Below are positions 52,295 to 63,650 of a stretch of DNA of 64,000 nt, one piece after another; the stretch's first letter is position 1; every line of letters starts with the position of its first letter. The stretch is from Ceratothoa steindachneri. Its lineage: Eukaryota > Arthropoda > Malacostraca > Isopoda > Cymothoidae. Under the pieces are notes generated by a model. The model had not been told where the DNA came from. It saw nothing but the letters and a program-made list of their open reading frames with translations, and made no database searches. Location: NCBI GenBank assembly GCA_963969495.1, contig OZ018321.1:138346685-138410684 (forward strand), given 5' to 3'. A program made the translations under genes and the position numbers.

Positions 52295-53860
52295 AGCCCC
52301 TCGCCACTCTTCCCTATGAAAAGCAGAACGGTTTAAACTGCAAGATCTCCCCTACGAGTGTATATTAAATTTACCCCAAGTACGAAATTGAAGACGCGTT
52401 TCTCTCAAGCTCAAAGGGCCAGTTGAACCAGAGGTAAGACTTGCTGAGAAAAACCGTTGGAGTAAGAACCCTCCTGCGGCCCGTCCACAAGCCACTCCCC
52501 TCCTACCCCTACCACAGTGGGGTGACGAGGTATAAATACCAAACACTTGGGTAAAACGAGGTAGAATCCGTGAGTCAACCAAGCTACGAAGTCCCCTGCA
52601 AGAGAGGCCGGGCTACCAAGGGGACTAAAAAGCAGCTCATCTTCGAGCTAGTCCCTGGTTATCAAACCGAACTTTAAGTTAACTTTTTCAAGTTCAACTT
52701 ATTTTGTCAAAGAACCCTTCCCCCTTTCACAATATCCTGGCCCTTAAAGAATACTTCCCTCCCGAGTACACTCCTCGCCCTTGACGAATTCCGAAACGAA
52801 GAAGAAAAAGATCCTCCTCGAGCCCGTTACCCGGTGGTTACACGGAACTCTAAGTTAACTTGGTTTAAGAACCAAGTTCAACTTACTCTCGTCAGAGAGA
52901 CCCCTCCTATCCTGGTGCATCCTAAAGCACACGTACAGTCCTTGCCCTGAAGACGACCCCCCCCCCCAGAGAACTCTCCTTGCCCTTCAAGAACCCCCCC
53001 CCCTTATCCTGGTGTAGCACAAAGCACCGTGATAGTTCTCGCCCTAGGACTTCCGAAAAGAAGAAGAAAAAGCTCCTCTTCGAGCCCGTTATCCGGTGGT
53101 CACACCACACTCTAAGTTAACTTGGTTTAAGAACCATGTTCAACTTACTCTCGTCAGAGAGAACCCGCCTATCCTGATGCCTCCTAAAGCGCCTTGATAG
53201 TTCTCGTACTTGAAGAAGACCCTCCCCCCCCCCGAATACCCTGTGGACCCTCATCTGCCACACCCGCCAAAGTCCCTTGTGACTGTCAAGTTATTCCGTC
53301 CGCCGCCAACCATCTGGTCGAGGCACGCGTCAAAGAACCCACCGGATTCCTGAGGTGTCTGAGCTCATTATATTCAAGGTCAGACTCAATCCCGTCGCCA
53401 GAGGGACCGAGGGACCAAGGTATTTATACTCCAGTAGAGACAGCTAGTATATTTTTATATTGAAGTGAGTGGTGGGTTAACCATCACTATAATGTCAAGT
53501 TAAAAAGCCTTACTTAAAAACTTATTGAAGTTATTATTGTGTATTTAAATTCGTAATATTTCTGTGGTTCATGTTTATTTTGTTTTTTGTGTTTTAATTA
53601 AAGTTTTAGTTTGTTGTAACAATTTTTTTTATTCTCTCCTCGAATCGCTACGGTAGCACATGGAACCTTTAAATTTTAAAGAAGTCAAGGCCCTAGATAA
53701 TAATAATCAAAAATCACATATATAGCACTCTTAGAGAGATATAACTTTAATCAAAGAGTAGTACGTAAACAACCCATACGTACGAACATCCTTCCATCAC
53801 TTGGTTCTTCCTTTACGAACGACTTAAATATTTTGGTGTCAAGGTGTGGGGTGCTTCCTA
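52295..53860. repeat. dispersed 1.5-kb repeat, copy 1 (LTR-like)
   Basis: Diverged from 54545-56125 but collinear: shared landmarks are CAGCCCCTC, AACCGTTGGAG, a GAGGTATAAATACC-type TATA box, CGAGCTAGT, a tandem block with GTTAACTTG and CTCTCGTCAGAGA, a second TATTTATACTCCAGTA-type box, GTGGGT(T/C)AACCATCACTAT, TTAATTAAAGTTTTAGTTTG and TATATAGCACTCTTAG. No coding sequence is recognised. Confidence 0.75.
52674..53215. repeat. tandem units of about 180-260 bp within repeat copy 1
   Basis: Starts of CTAAGTTAACTTG-type units at about 52674, 52851 and 53112. In the second the sequence AACTTGGTTTAAGAACCAAG + TT forms a perfect 9-bp-stem hairpin. Confidence 0.75.
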
Positions 53861-53869
53861 TACCACGGC

Positions 53870-54540
53870 ATAAGATTAATCATTTTCAACGATGATCCCA
53901 ACCAGGTCTGCCATGTTTGATTAGATGTTCTTCAAAACCAGAAATCTTTTTTTTGTGTTTTTTCAATAAACTACATCTAAAGGCATGCTGTCGTTTCTCC
54001 AATCCATTCTCCCCAAATATATACAGCATGAAGCTCGTTCTGAAGTGAAAAATAGAACAGGGAAAAAAAGAGACTATTTTTATAGATAATAGATTTATAC
54101 TTCGAGCAGTCTTTTGTTTGTCATTTGCACTGAGAATCGCCACTCGATCTGGATGATTTTGTGCAATTTATCCTGTAATCCAAGACTTACGTTTCCCTTC
54201 ACATTTTCGAAGTCTTTTTAGTTGAAATGATTGAAGAACGTTGGAGGAATCATCAGAGAACAGTGGTAAATGACACTTTGGATGGTATTGTGCACAGGAT
54301 TGAATAATGGTTATGACAAAAAAATTATTCTAACTCACGTTTATATTGTCTTAAAAATTATTGATTTTTTAATCCTATTCTATCTTGGAAAATCAGACCA
54401 CCGGATTTCAACACTACTTTTTAAAACTATTTATTTTTTAAAATACAACCCGCTTACATGCACCCTAGGTGTTGCCATTGGGAGAATCGTCACTCTGCTT
54501 AATTACTGGTTTGTAATTCTATAAGTGACCTTAAATTAGT
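53870..54540. other. spacer between the two 1.5-kb repeats
   Basis: AT-rich, no recognised coding sequence; too short and featureless to be the internal region of an autonomous retroelement. Confidence 0.35.
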
Positions 54541-54544
54541 CTGT

Positions 54545-56125
54545 AAGGGAATCGGTTCTCCCGCAGCCCCTCACAAGCGAGCCTCTGGTCGTTAACCGCC
54601 ACATCCGGGCATGTGGAAACGCCGTAGCTCGTCCTCTTAACCACCTTCCGTCTCGACCCTCGCCCCGATGAAAAAAGCTGAACAGTAGGCCGAGACCATA
54701 GAATGCGCTAATCAGCTCAGGTCGGTTCCGAGACCCAAACATCGGTTAGGAACAGAAAGATTTCGCCTAAGAGTGGGTATTCAATTTCACCTCAGCAGCG
54801 AAATTAGAGGAGCGTCTTCCTAAAACCAGAAGGTCCCTCAGGACTAAAGGTACGGCACTCTGAGAAAAAAACCGTTGGAGGAGGAACCTTCATGCGTCCT
54901 GTCCACAAATCCCCCCCCCTCTACCCCTACCTCACTGGGGTGGCGAGGTATAATAGCAAATATCTTTGGAAAAACGAGGTAGATTACGTTAGTCATCAAG
55001 GCGACGAATTTCCCTGCAAGAGGCCCGGGCTACCAACAGAAGGGACTAAGAAGAAGCTCATCCTCGAGCTAGTTCCTGGTGATCACACCGAACTTTGAGT
55101 TAACTTGATCAAGTCCGACTTACTCTCGTCAGAGAACCCTCCCCCCCCCCTCCTTATGCTGGTGTAGCCTAAAGCACCGTGATAGTCCTCGCCCCTGAGG
55201 AATACCGGAGCTAAGAAGAAGAAGAAGCCCATCCTCGAACCCGTTCCAGGTGGTCACACCGAACTTTAAGATAACTTGATTTAAGCTTCAAGTTCAACTT
55301 ACTCTCGTCAGAGAAACCTCTATATCCTGTTGTATCCCAAAGCTCCAAGATAGTCCTCGCCCTTGAGGAAGGCCTCGTGTGAACTCCATCCAGCACTCCC
55401 CTGAGTCAAAGGTTTCCCGCATTGGCTCATCGCTAGCCAGTGCGAGTTATTCCCCAGAGTAATCCGAAGAGAAGAAAGAAACATTCTTTCACTGTCCCGT
55501 GGTGATATCATTTCCCGCCGAAGGTGTGTCTCTCTCCCCATCTACCACACGCGCAAAAGTCCTCTGTGGCTTTAAAGCTATTTCGTCAGGACAAAATATC
55601 TGGACAGGAGGCACGCACCATCTAAGCAACAACATTCTCGAGGTGACGTAACCATTGAGTTCAAGGTCCGACTCAAACCCAAGTCTAGTTGGAAGTATAA
55701 AGGTATTTAAACCGCAGTATCCGTTTCTGTAATGTCTGTTTGCATTTTTTATATTAAAGTGAGCTGTGGGTCAACCATCACTATCATTTCAAGTATGTCA
55801 TGTTAGAAAGCTTCACTTAAATTTATTGAAGTCATTTCTGTGCATTTAAGGTGTCAAATCTCGTTAGTTCATGTTTCTGTTTTTTTTGTATTAATTAAAG
55901 TTTTAGTTTTTTTAACAAACTTTGATTCAGTCATCGAAACGCTAAGCAAGGCTCTAGGAACCCTCAAAGTTAAATAAGTAATAATCAAGATAATAATAAA
56001 AAATAATATTAATCAAACATATATAGCACTCTTAGCGATAAAACGTAATAACGGAGGTTGGTGAAGTACGTAACCAACCCATACTTACGAACTCCAGCCA
56101 TCACTCGGTCCTTCCTATAACACGA
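54545..56125. repeat. dispersed 1.5-kb repeat, copy 2 (LTR-like)
   Basis: Same orientation and order of landmarks as copy 1 (52295-53860), including a GAGGTATAATAGC box, two tandem units starting at about 55098 and 55267, GTGGGTCAACCATCACTATC and the TATATAGCACTCTTAG end part. Confidence 0.75.
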
Positions 56126-57350
56126 CATAGTCCCATTGGTCGCGTGAATTCCAAGACTGAATATATTTTTCAGTTATTTAGCTCTAGCTTGCAGCCCTTA
56201 ATTTCCTGTAGAGTCTACAGTGTAGACTATTTACAAGGTATGAAAACTAATATAAATAAATAAACATAAGTAAGTTATTTAATGAATAACTCTTACATAC
56301 AAGTAAGTATATGCGTATGCTTGTGTATGCAGAGGAGGGCGTAGGCATCTTAAATTGAAAATTTGACTCCGGGTGACAAGACTTGGCAACCCTTAATAAC
56401 TAATTCAATCTTTGGCTTTATGAGGCGTTTGGATTACCTAAATAGAGGATGAACAAGGAGATTTACAGAAAATAAAGAAAAAGTTACTAAATATAAAAAA
56501 AAACAGAAAGGCGAATGATGAGAAAGCATATACCAAAGGAAACGTTATCAACCCTCAACCACTTGACCTATAAAACCGTATTATAAGTCTACACAAACAA
56601 GTTTAGGCAAAAAAATACAAACATCGAAAAGCACGATTTTGTAAAAACTGTAAAAATAGTGTGTTTTATCTTCTCCACGGGGTAAAGCATTGTGACAGCA
56701 AAATGTTCTACTGCAGCAGTCGCAATTTATATGATTATGGAATTCCAAGAAAGTAGTCTATACAAATTTCGATGTTCTCTGTTCTATTATCAGTTCTGTC
56801 CAATTCACTATCTTCGTGAATATTTGAGATGAGTGATATTTTACACATTTTAGTTCCCAAATTTCTTTGAATCTGCCTTATTTTAATCTCTATTTATTTA
56901 GGTATAATTGGATGAATAGAGATTACCAATAGCAAGTAAGGGTCAGAGAAATATAAGTCGCACGGATTGATGAATACGTAAGTTTATCCCAATGATGAAG
57001 GAATGATACATAGAAGATAGGGTAATCAGGTGAAAAAAGTGACTTGATGTTATGCTATTGGTATAAAGTGTAAGGGAAAGCGAGTGAAAACGTAGCTAAG
57101 AAGAGCGATGAGAAAACACGATGGAATATAGTGGATATCTTTTAAGAAGTTGACATATGAAAATAATTGAGGGAATTCATCACGGACATTTGGAATCCAA
57201 AAGTGTCGTAAAATTCATTCATAGATTAGACTTTTATTATTATCTAATACTATCGGAAACGATAAAAAGCAACAACCCTTAGCATATGTAATTACATATA
57301 ATGTAGTATTTAGACACCGTAAGGGGCACGGTGATTTGCTTTACTAGCGG
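56126..57350. other. AT-rich region without recognised genes
   Basis: No frame of interest and no recognised repeats up to the start of LINE copy C. Confidence 0.35.
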
Positions 57351-57358
57351 CCGTCCTG

Positions 57359-59160
57359 ATGGGACTAGTCCCTTGTGACAGCCAAGAGCTTCTCCATTTC
57401 AGAGAAGATCATGCTGAGGCCGGTTCAACTGGACTAAGGGCTGCTTTTGTCGGAGGAGAAAAGCGGGTTCATCCCCCATCCTCGTCCCCTAAAAAGCGAA
57501 TTAAGAAAAAGACTAAGAAAACAAAGGTTCCATCTCCCTCCGCGGAGGTTCTGGGGACAGAAGGGTCCGCTACCCTTTCGGCAAGCAACCAAACTAAGAT
57601 CAGCACGTACGGCCCCGATGATATCCCAGGTGGATGGCTTATACCAAGAACAGAGTCGCAAATGCGCATCAGGGAGCCTTGATTACGCTGGGTCCCCTCA
57701 TTGAGAAACTACCCAGCTTTTTTTAGCCCGTTGGCTTTTAAAGATTTCCCATTATTCGCTCCATTGATGACAGCATGTTGGCTAAGGGCAACATCTTCCA
57801 TCAGGGGAGAGTACTAGCTAGACTGATTGGTAGAGAGGGGAAGATGACGGGTTTCTAGGAGGGTAACTTTCTGGCGAATGCGTCGAGTCCCTCCTAGGCG
57901 GCAATAATTAGTGCCGTTCGGCCAATTGACGTCACACCGGTTAGTGTGACACCGCACTCTATTATGAACTTTTTGAAAGGAGTGGTTTATTCGAGGAAAC
58001 TTGTGGACTACTCGATAAATGACATCACGTTAGAGCTGGCCGATCAATGGGCTGTCAAGGTCGAAGGTGTGATGAGAAAATAGGGAGGGGCCTGGAGACC
58101 CACCCCTACACTCTTCGTCACTTTCGATTGTGACAGAATCACTGAGTCGGTGCGCACCGGTTAGGACGCTACCGCGTGAAGGAATTTGGGCCAGTGACGA
58201 GGGTGCTACTAATGCCAACGCTTCAGAAATACGAATCGATCCTGTAGACATGTAAGGTCGGGGATACCCGAAATTTGTGTATATAAGTTGCTCCAAGGTA
58301 ACACACGATAAATCCAAATCGTGTATGATTAAGTGTGTCAAATGCGGAGGGCCACACCCGGTTTCTTTAAATCAATCTCGTGCGTATCTCATTGAGAAGA
58401 AAATCCTTGCCGTTCCGGATCGTCTGCCCAGGATCGTCTCTCATTTCGCGAGGCTTAGGAGTTGGCCCTGGTCTGCTCGGCGCTGCCTGGGACGTCTTAT
58501 TCCTCAAAGTTAAAAAAGACACCCTCTTCTTCTGGCCCCTCTCGGCCTTCCAGAACGCTCGTTTCCGCGCCCCTCAGGAACCCTTCTGCAGGCTCCACCC
58601 ACCACGGGTGCTCCCCTGGTAGATCTTGGTGCCTAAAGGGTTCACACCCATCCTCGCTTAAATCAGGTTTCCCCCCCACCCCTCGATGATAATAACCGTT
58701 TCCCGTAAGGCGAAACGGCCGCGCGCCTCCACCGAGTCGTTAGACTTACATGAGGCAACACCTCTAAAGGTGGATGTGAGGGAGTCTTCCGGTGTTCCTA
58801 AAACTGCCACCAAAAAGTTGGACAGCATCAAAGGAGCTTCGGCTCTTACGGCCACGCCAAGTGATATGCTGGTGGCTCGAAGACGGTGAATCCTCCAGAT
58901 GAGGCACATCCGCCTCCGAAACAGCCCCGCCTGCCTAAGGTTTCAAGTTGGAGGAAGGAAAATACTTGCACGGCGAGCCCAACCTCCCCCAATAAGTCCT
59001 CGAAGGTGACACTGCCTTCTGAGCGTCGATCAGCCAACAGCGTCCGGAGCTCTGCCTCCAGGAAGCGCACGGCCTTTCACGTGAGGGACTTCTCTTCAAA
59101 GAGGGCACCGTATCTCCTCCGATCTAGGCATATTCCTTCAATGGAATTGCCGCGGACTCT
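57359..59160 (+). pseudogene. LINE copy C: ORF1 relic
   Basis: The basic region (SPKKRIKKKTKKTKVPSPSA), part of the second knuckle region (KCVKCGGPHPVS), PSRTLVSAPLRNPSAGS and TVSRKAKRPRASTESLD are recognisable in several frames. Unlike copy B it has no LTR within ORF1, which gives the uninterrupted reference for placing the copy B insertion. Numerous stops and frameshifts. Confidence 0.82.
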
Positions 59161-59790
59161 GGACCAACTGGGATGAGCTGCAGAAGCTCGTCTCCTCCCG
59201 GTTTCCCTTAGCTATCTTTTTGAAGGAGACTTGCTGGGGGCGTGCACCCTGCCCACCCTCCCGGGGTATAAGGGTTTTGCGACCCCACCCACACGGGATG
59301 GGGGCAGGGCAGGAGGATGCGCGATTTACACCCGGAATGAAGTCTCCGTTCTTTTCTGTGCGTTAAATACTTTCTTTCAGGGAGTAGCAGTGCAGCTGCA
59401 CCTGGATAGGAAGCATGTTGTTATTTCTGCATACATTCCACTGTTAGCCGAATTCGACGCGGAGGACCCCGCCGCACCATGACACGGTTGCCGAGGTTAT
59501 TTCTCTTGCTCGAGGATTTAAATCGTAGACAACCTCTCATTAGAAACTTCTCGATCACTCCAGGCCGACCTGATCGACGAGCTGCAGATAGGTGTTATGA
59601 ATGTTGATGAGTTTACGCATTACTACCCGAGAACCACTTCATTTTCGTGTTTTGATATATATCCTGATTTTGGGTGGAGGGTAGTCGATGACCTCCATGG
59701 TAGTGATCACTTTTTCATTCAAATATCATTTTATATGCTGCCGCCTGAGAGCACGCTCCCGTGGTTCTTGGCGCGGCGGGGTATTTAGTA
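59140..59790 (+). pseudogene. LINE copy C: endonuclease relic
   Basis: WNCRGLWTNWDELQKLVSSR and FPLAIFLKETCWG (Glu retained) begin the domain; GYKGFATPPTRDG, GCAIYTRNEVSVLF and HLDRKHVVISAYIPLLAEFD follow, then a damaged central part and VVDDLHGSDHFFIQISF with the SDH motif. The GDLN block of copy B is not recognisable. Frames change repeatedly. Confidence 0.82.
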
Positions 59791-59959
59791 TTTCAGAAAA
59801 GGACTTATTGATCTGTCCCAGTAGATGAGATTAGTTCGGTGATTAAGCCGTTGAGTTCTTTTCTGTCAACCTCACCACCGTGAGCCTAACTACTATTCCT
59901 ATAATGTATGGCCGTTGTGAACGCTTACTCCTTCCTTTTTATTATCATCCGAGTGTAAA

Positions 59960-61500
59960 ACGGCGCTCAAACAAAAGCGTTATACCGACATGCGCTATAA
60001 GCGCCGCCCGAACGATCTGACTGTCGGGGAATTTCGTCGAGATATGGTTAGGTTCCAGTATCGTTCGAAGCATGCCTGCCGCTTTTTCTGGCGGGCACAC
60101 GTGTCTTCACTTAATGGGAAGACCCCTTTAGCACAAGTGTGGAAGCGATTCAAAATGATTCGGAGCAAGTTCTCGCAGGAACCCCTTCCGTTCTCCAAGA
60201 GATCGGGATCGCAATCTCAGACGCCGCGTCCGTGGTGGAGTCCTTCGCAACCCGTTTCTCCAGATTGTCTAACCAGGATGATGCTCCTCAAACATTCAAT
60301 TATCGCCAAGAAAAGCAGCCAAATGGACTTTACCTCTAGAGGCGGAGAACCCTTGAACAAGAGGTTTACGCTGAGCGAGTTGCGTTCCGCTCTCGCTTCG
60401 TGCCTGGACAGCGCTCATGGTCCGCACGATGTACCATATGATATGCATCAACACATGGGTGAGCGAAGCATATCCTTTCTGTTAGATTTGTTCAACAGGA
60501 TCTGAGTAGAGTGTATCCTCCAAGAGTCCTAGTAAATCGCTATTGTGCTCTCTTTTCTCAAACCAGAAAGATATCACTCTAGTCCGGCCGATTTCCGTCC
60601 AATCTCTCGAACCTCCTGCGTGTGCAAGTTGATGGAGAAATCTGTAAATGTGAGATTAGTCTTTTTTCTGGACATCGAAAGCCACCTGTCTTATACACGG
60701 TAAGGGTCCGCAAGTTCCATTTCACGTAGAATGCTCGGTTTCGACTGGAAAATGCTGCAGTCGAGGCCTTTCTTCGTAGACAGCAATACCCCACCGTGTT
60801 TTTCGATCTGGAGAAGACCTATGATACCGCATGGTGATACGGTATCATGGAGATTCTCCACACGATGGGGGCGAGGGAACGCCTCCCAATCTTTATCTCT
60901 GAATTTTTGAGAGATCGTCGATTCCGCGAACGGGTGGGTAGAGTGCTCTCCGGCTCAATGGAGCAAGAAGAGGGTGTCCCGAATGAAAGTGTTCTGGGTG
61001 TCACACTCTTTGCTCTGAGCATTTACGGTATCACCTCGGTACTGCCGGAAGATCTTCTTGTTTCGCTCTACCAAGCCTCATGCTATGATGAAGCGAACAG
61101 GCTTCGGGTTTTTCTTGACCAAGACTAATGTGGTGCATTACTGCCGCCATCTACGGCTCCACCCTGTCCCGGACTTGTTTTTAAATGGGGTTGGCCTGGA
61201 AATGGTGGATTCGCACCGTTTCTTGCATTTGTATTTTACTGACGCTGAATCTGAGAGGCTCATACTCGCAGCCTTAAGGTCTCTTGTACCTGCGCCATGG
61301 ACATTCTTCGTTCCGTGATGTTCAGCACTTGCGAGGCTGATAGGGCTTCTGCATTACCTTTCTATCCATCCTTTGTTTGTTCGAACCTTGACTACAGATG
61401 CGAGTTTTATGCCTCCGTAGCCGAATATGTATTGCGGAAGGTGAACTTAATCAACAACATCAGTCTTCGCCTAGCGACATCTGCCTTCCACTCCTCCCTC
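59960..61500 (+). pseudogene. LINE copy C: reverse transcriptase relic lacking the YxDD box
   Basis: Blocks such as MRYKRRPNDLTVGEFRRD, RSALASCLDSAHGPHDVPYD, MGERSISFLLDLFNRI, FDLEKTYDTAW and VTLFALSIYGITSVLPEDLL can be followed. Where copy B reads TLYVDDLSISF and continues for about 25 residues to YAEAHKF, copy C goes directly from SLY to QASCYDEANRLRV, so roughly 90 bp including both catalytic Asp codons are deleted. Later parts (RFLHLYFTDAESERLILAAL, ISLRLATSAFHSSL) are recognisable. Confidence 0.85.
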
Positions 61501-61839
61501 ATTGAGAGTGCAGGTTTCGATCCTGGGGAAATACAACTCGCTCGCTCTTCACAGTGCATTATTCGCTTGTACGCACCAGCCCGGCGCCTTCCTCAGTCGC
61601 CAACAGCTCTAACTGCTGCTGATCTCGACGTGTCCATACCGCCAAGAGACGCCAGTCCTACCCTAGGCCCTTTGGGTTTAGGGCTAGGAAACTCCTTCGA
61701 GTGCTTGGTGTAGCTCTTTAGCCGGGGCCGCCCTTGGTTTTGCCCAAAATGCCACCTTGGTGTGTACTACCTTTGACATTTTGTCGCCATGGCTCTGTTC
61801 CCAAAGCTTCTCCAGCGCCGATAGTTTTACTTTCAGCCT

Positions 61840-62118
61840 TTTAGGTGCCCGTGTATACGGATGGCCTCAAGTCCCAAGATGGGGTCGGTTTTCACGCCGT
61901 ATTGCCTCTGTTTGGAGTCAGCGGAGTTCTGCAAGGCGCTCCATCTGTCTTCACGGCCGAGATGGTTGCAATACACCACTCGATACTGGAGATAATGCGA
62001 CGTGCCTGGTTCTGACACCGGGTTGTGATTTAAAACGACTCACAAAGCACCCTGAGTGCTCTCGAGGCATTGGAATCTCTGCATATCCCCAGGGTTCGCG
62101 ATATCTGTGACACCACAG
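61840..62118 (+). pseudogene. LINE copy C: RNase H relic, truncated by LTR
   Basis: The sequence matching VYTDGSKSQ (VYTDGLKSQ here), GVGFHAV and FTAEMVAIHHSI is present; it is cut at a point matching DIRDATV of copy B by the LTR start TGTCGTAG. Confidence 0.8.
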
Positions 62119-63650
62119 TGTCGTAGAATGACTCCCGACGATATTCCATATATCACTATTCGTTGAGGGAACTTCCTTAATTATCTTTAGAGTGCGTTAC
62201 TGTCTGGCGGCCGATATTATGTATCTTCGATATGCTTAAGAAGTGGAACTGAGCTCAAGGATAATAATATTGCTATCATTAATAAAATAGAGTTTTATTA
62301 ATAATAACTATCAACAATACACAAAAACGGAAAATATTGACATAAACAGAATGGAAAGGGTCGTGGAGACTCAGGCTAATCCGAGGATTTAAAGGATTTA
62401 AAAAGGTAAAACAAATATAGAGTTAAAGAGATGGGATGGTTCGATAAACCATTTAAAGCACAGGATAGAATTGACAAAAGGGATCAATACTCAAAGGTGA
62501 CGTTTGGCTTACGTAACTTTTACACTAGTGGTGCAGTGGAAGGCGACTTGAAGGAATATTCGGTCCGCTGGCGAGTTCCAGCCGAAGGGGGGGAATAAGA
62601 TGATCCTGACGTGGCGTCTTGGGAAGGAGAACCGTTTCTCGACGAACAGCTTGAAGAACAATGGCTGTTCTACGTTGTTCTTTTCTGAACAATGGGAAGG
62701 TGAGAACCGTCTCTTGTCTACGGGCTCAAGAACAATGGCTGTTCTAATGTTGTTCTCCTCTGAACAACAGGGAGGGAGAGAACCGTTTCTTGGCGAAGGG
62801 CTCAAAACGAACAATGGCTGTTCTAATGCTGTTCTCCTCTGAACAACAGGGGGGGTGAGAACCGTTTCTTGGCGAAGGGCTCAAAAACGAACAATGGCTG
62901 TTCTAATGCTCTGAACAAAGGGGGGATGAGAACCGTCTCTTGTCTACGGGCTCAAGAACAATGGCTGTTCTAATGTTGTTCTTCTCTGAACAACAAGGGG
63001 GAAGGGTGAGAACCGTCTCTTGTCTACGGGCTCAAGAACAATGGCTGTTCTAATGCTGTTCTCCTCTGAACAACAGGGGGGGTGAGAACCGTTTCTTGGC
63101 GAAGGGCTCAAAACGAACAATGGCTGTTCTAATGCTGTTCTCCTCTGAACAACAGGGGGGGGGGGAAGCCTTGGGGACTTAGCGTCACGAAAGGCTCGAA
63201 CCTTTGGCACTCAAGGAATATTGTCCTCCTTCTGGACAAGTGATGGTGAATCTCGAGGTCGAGGTCCCTTGGCGCACAAAGGGAGAGAGGGTCGTGGTGA
63301 TGTTTCGCGACGAAAATCTGGATCTCCAATCTGATCTTAGTGGTAAAGTTTCCATATAAATAGCCAGGACATCTCCTTGGCGTGGGGGGACAATAGAGTG
63401 GGAGCTTCGAGGGAATGCACAGCCGGGCCGGAGAACAATGCCTTATCTGCCCATAAGCCTAACTCAATCTGGCGAGGTCGGCGTATGGGGGCGAACGGGG
63501 GGACGATAACCTCTTTGTTTAAACATTGACATCCGGTAGCTGCGATAAGGCTCCAAGCTTCGAATCGAAGATGCACGTGGGCAGCATCGTGGTTTTAAAT
63601 AATATGGGATAGGAGTTGAAATTAACGCAGTTTCAACTCGTTCTATCACA
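62119..63650 (-). mobile_element. LTR (1.53 kb) inserted in LINE copy C
   Basis: Shares start (TGTCGTAGAATGACTCCCGA), interior and end (CGTTCTATCACA) with the 1.24-kb element in copy B. On the minus strand the sequence adjoining its start is TGGAATGGAGGGG followed by TGTGATAG, which resembles a polypurine tract next to a 3' LTR. That implies a minus-strand element whose internal region lies to the right, beyond or near the window end. On the plus strand no tRNA primer-like TGG follows the LTR. The size difference between copies is mostly the number of minisatellite units (seven here, two there). Confidence 0.78.
62640..63180. repeat. LTR minisatellite, seven units (67-80 bp)
   Basis: ATGGCTGTTC marks at 62661, 62735, 62814, 62894, 62961, 63041 and 63120 give spacings of 74, 79, 80, 67, 80 and 79 bp. 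Each unit holds GAACAATGGCTGTTC (inverted GAACA/TGTTC) and most hold TGTTGTTCTCCTCTGAACAA + CA, an 8-bp-stem hairpin, plus TGAGAACCGT(C/T)TCTTG. The 'genes' on either strand here (such as 62509-62814) are repeat artefacts. Confidence 0.9.

Larger units (their letters stand above)
57355..62118 (+). mobile_element. LINE copy C, decayed, 5'-truncated and cut by an LTR
   Basis: Similarity to copy B begins around 57355-57390 (CTTCTCCATTTC) within ORF1 and continues through endonuclease, RT and RNase H to 62118, where an LTR interrupts at a point equivalent to about 47948 of copy B. It carries many more stops and indels than A or B, so it is the oldest of the three. The 3' end is not in the window or lies beyond the LTR element. 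Confidence 0.88.

Noticed and set aside
62640..63180. CRISPR-like array (regular 67-80 bp repeats)
   Set aside because: Units are contiguous diverged tandem copies without unique spacers, lie in an LTR, and the genome is eukaryotic.
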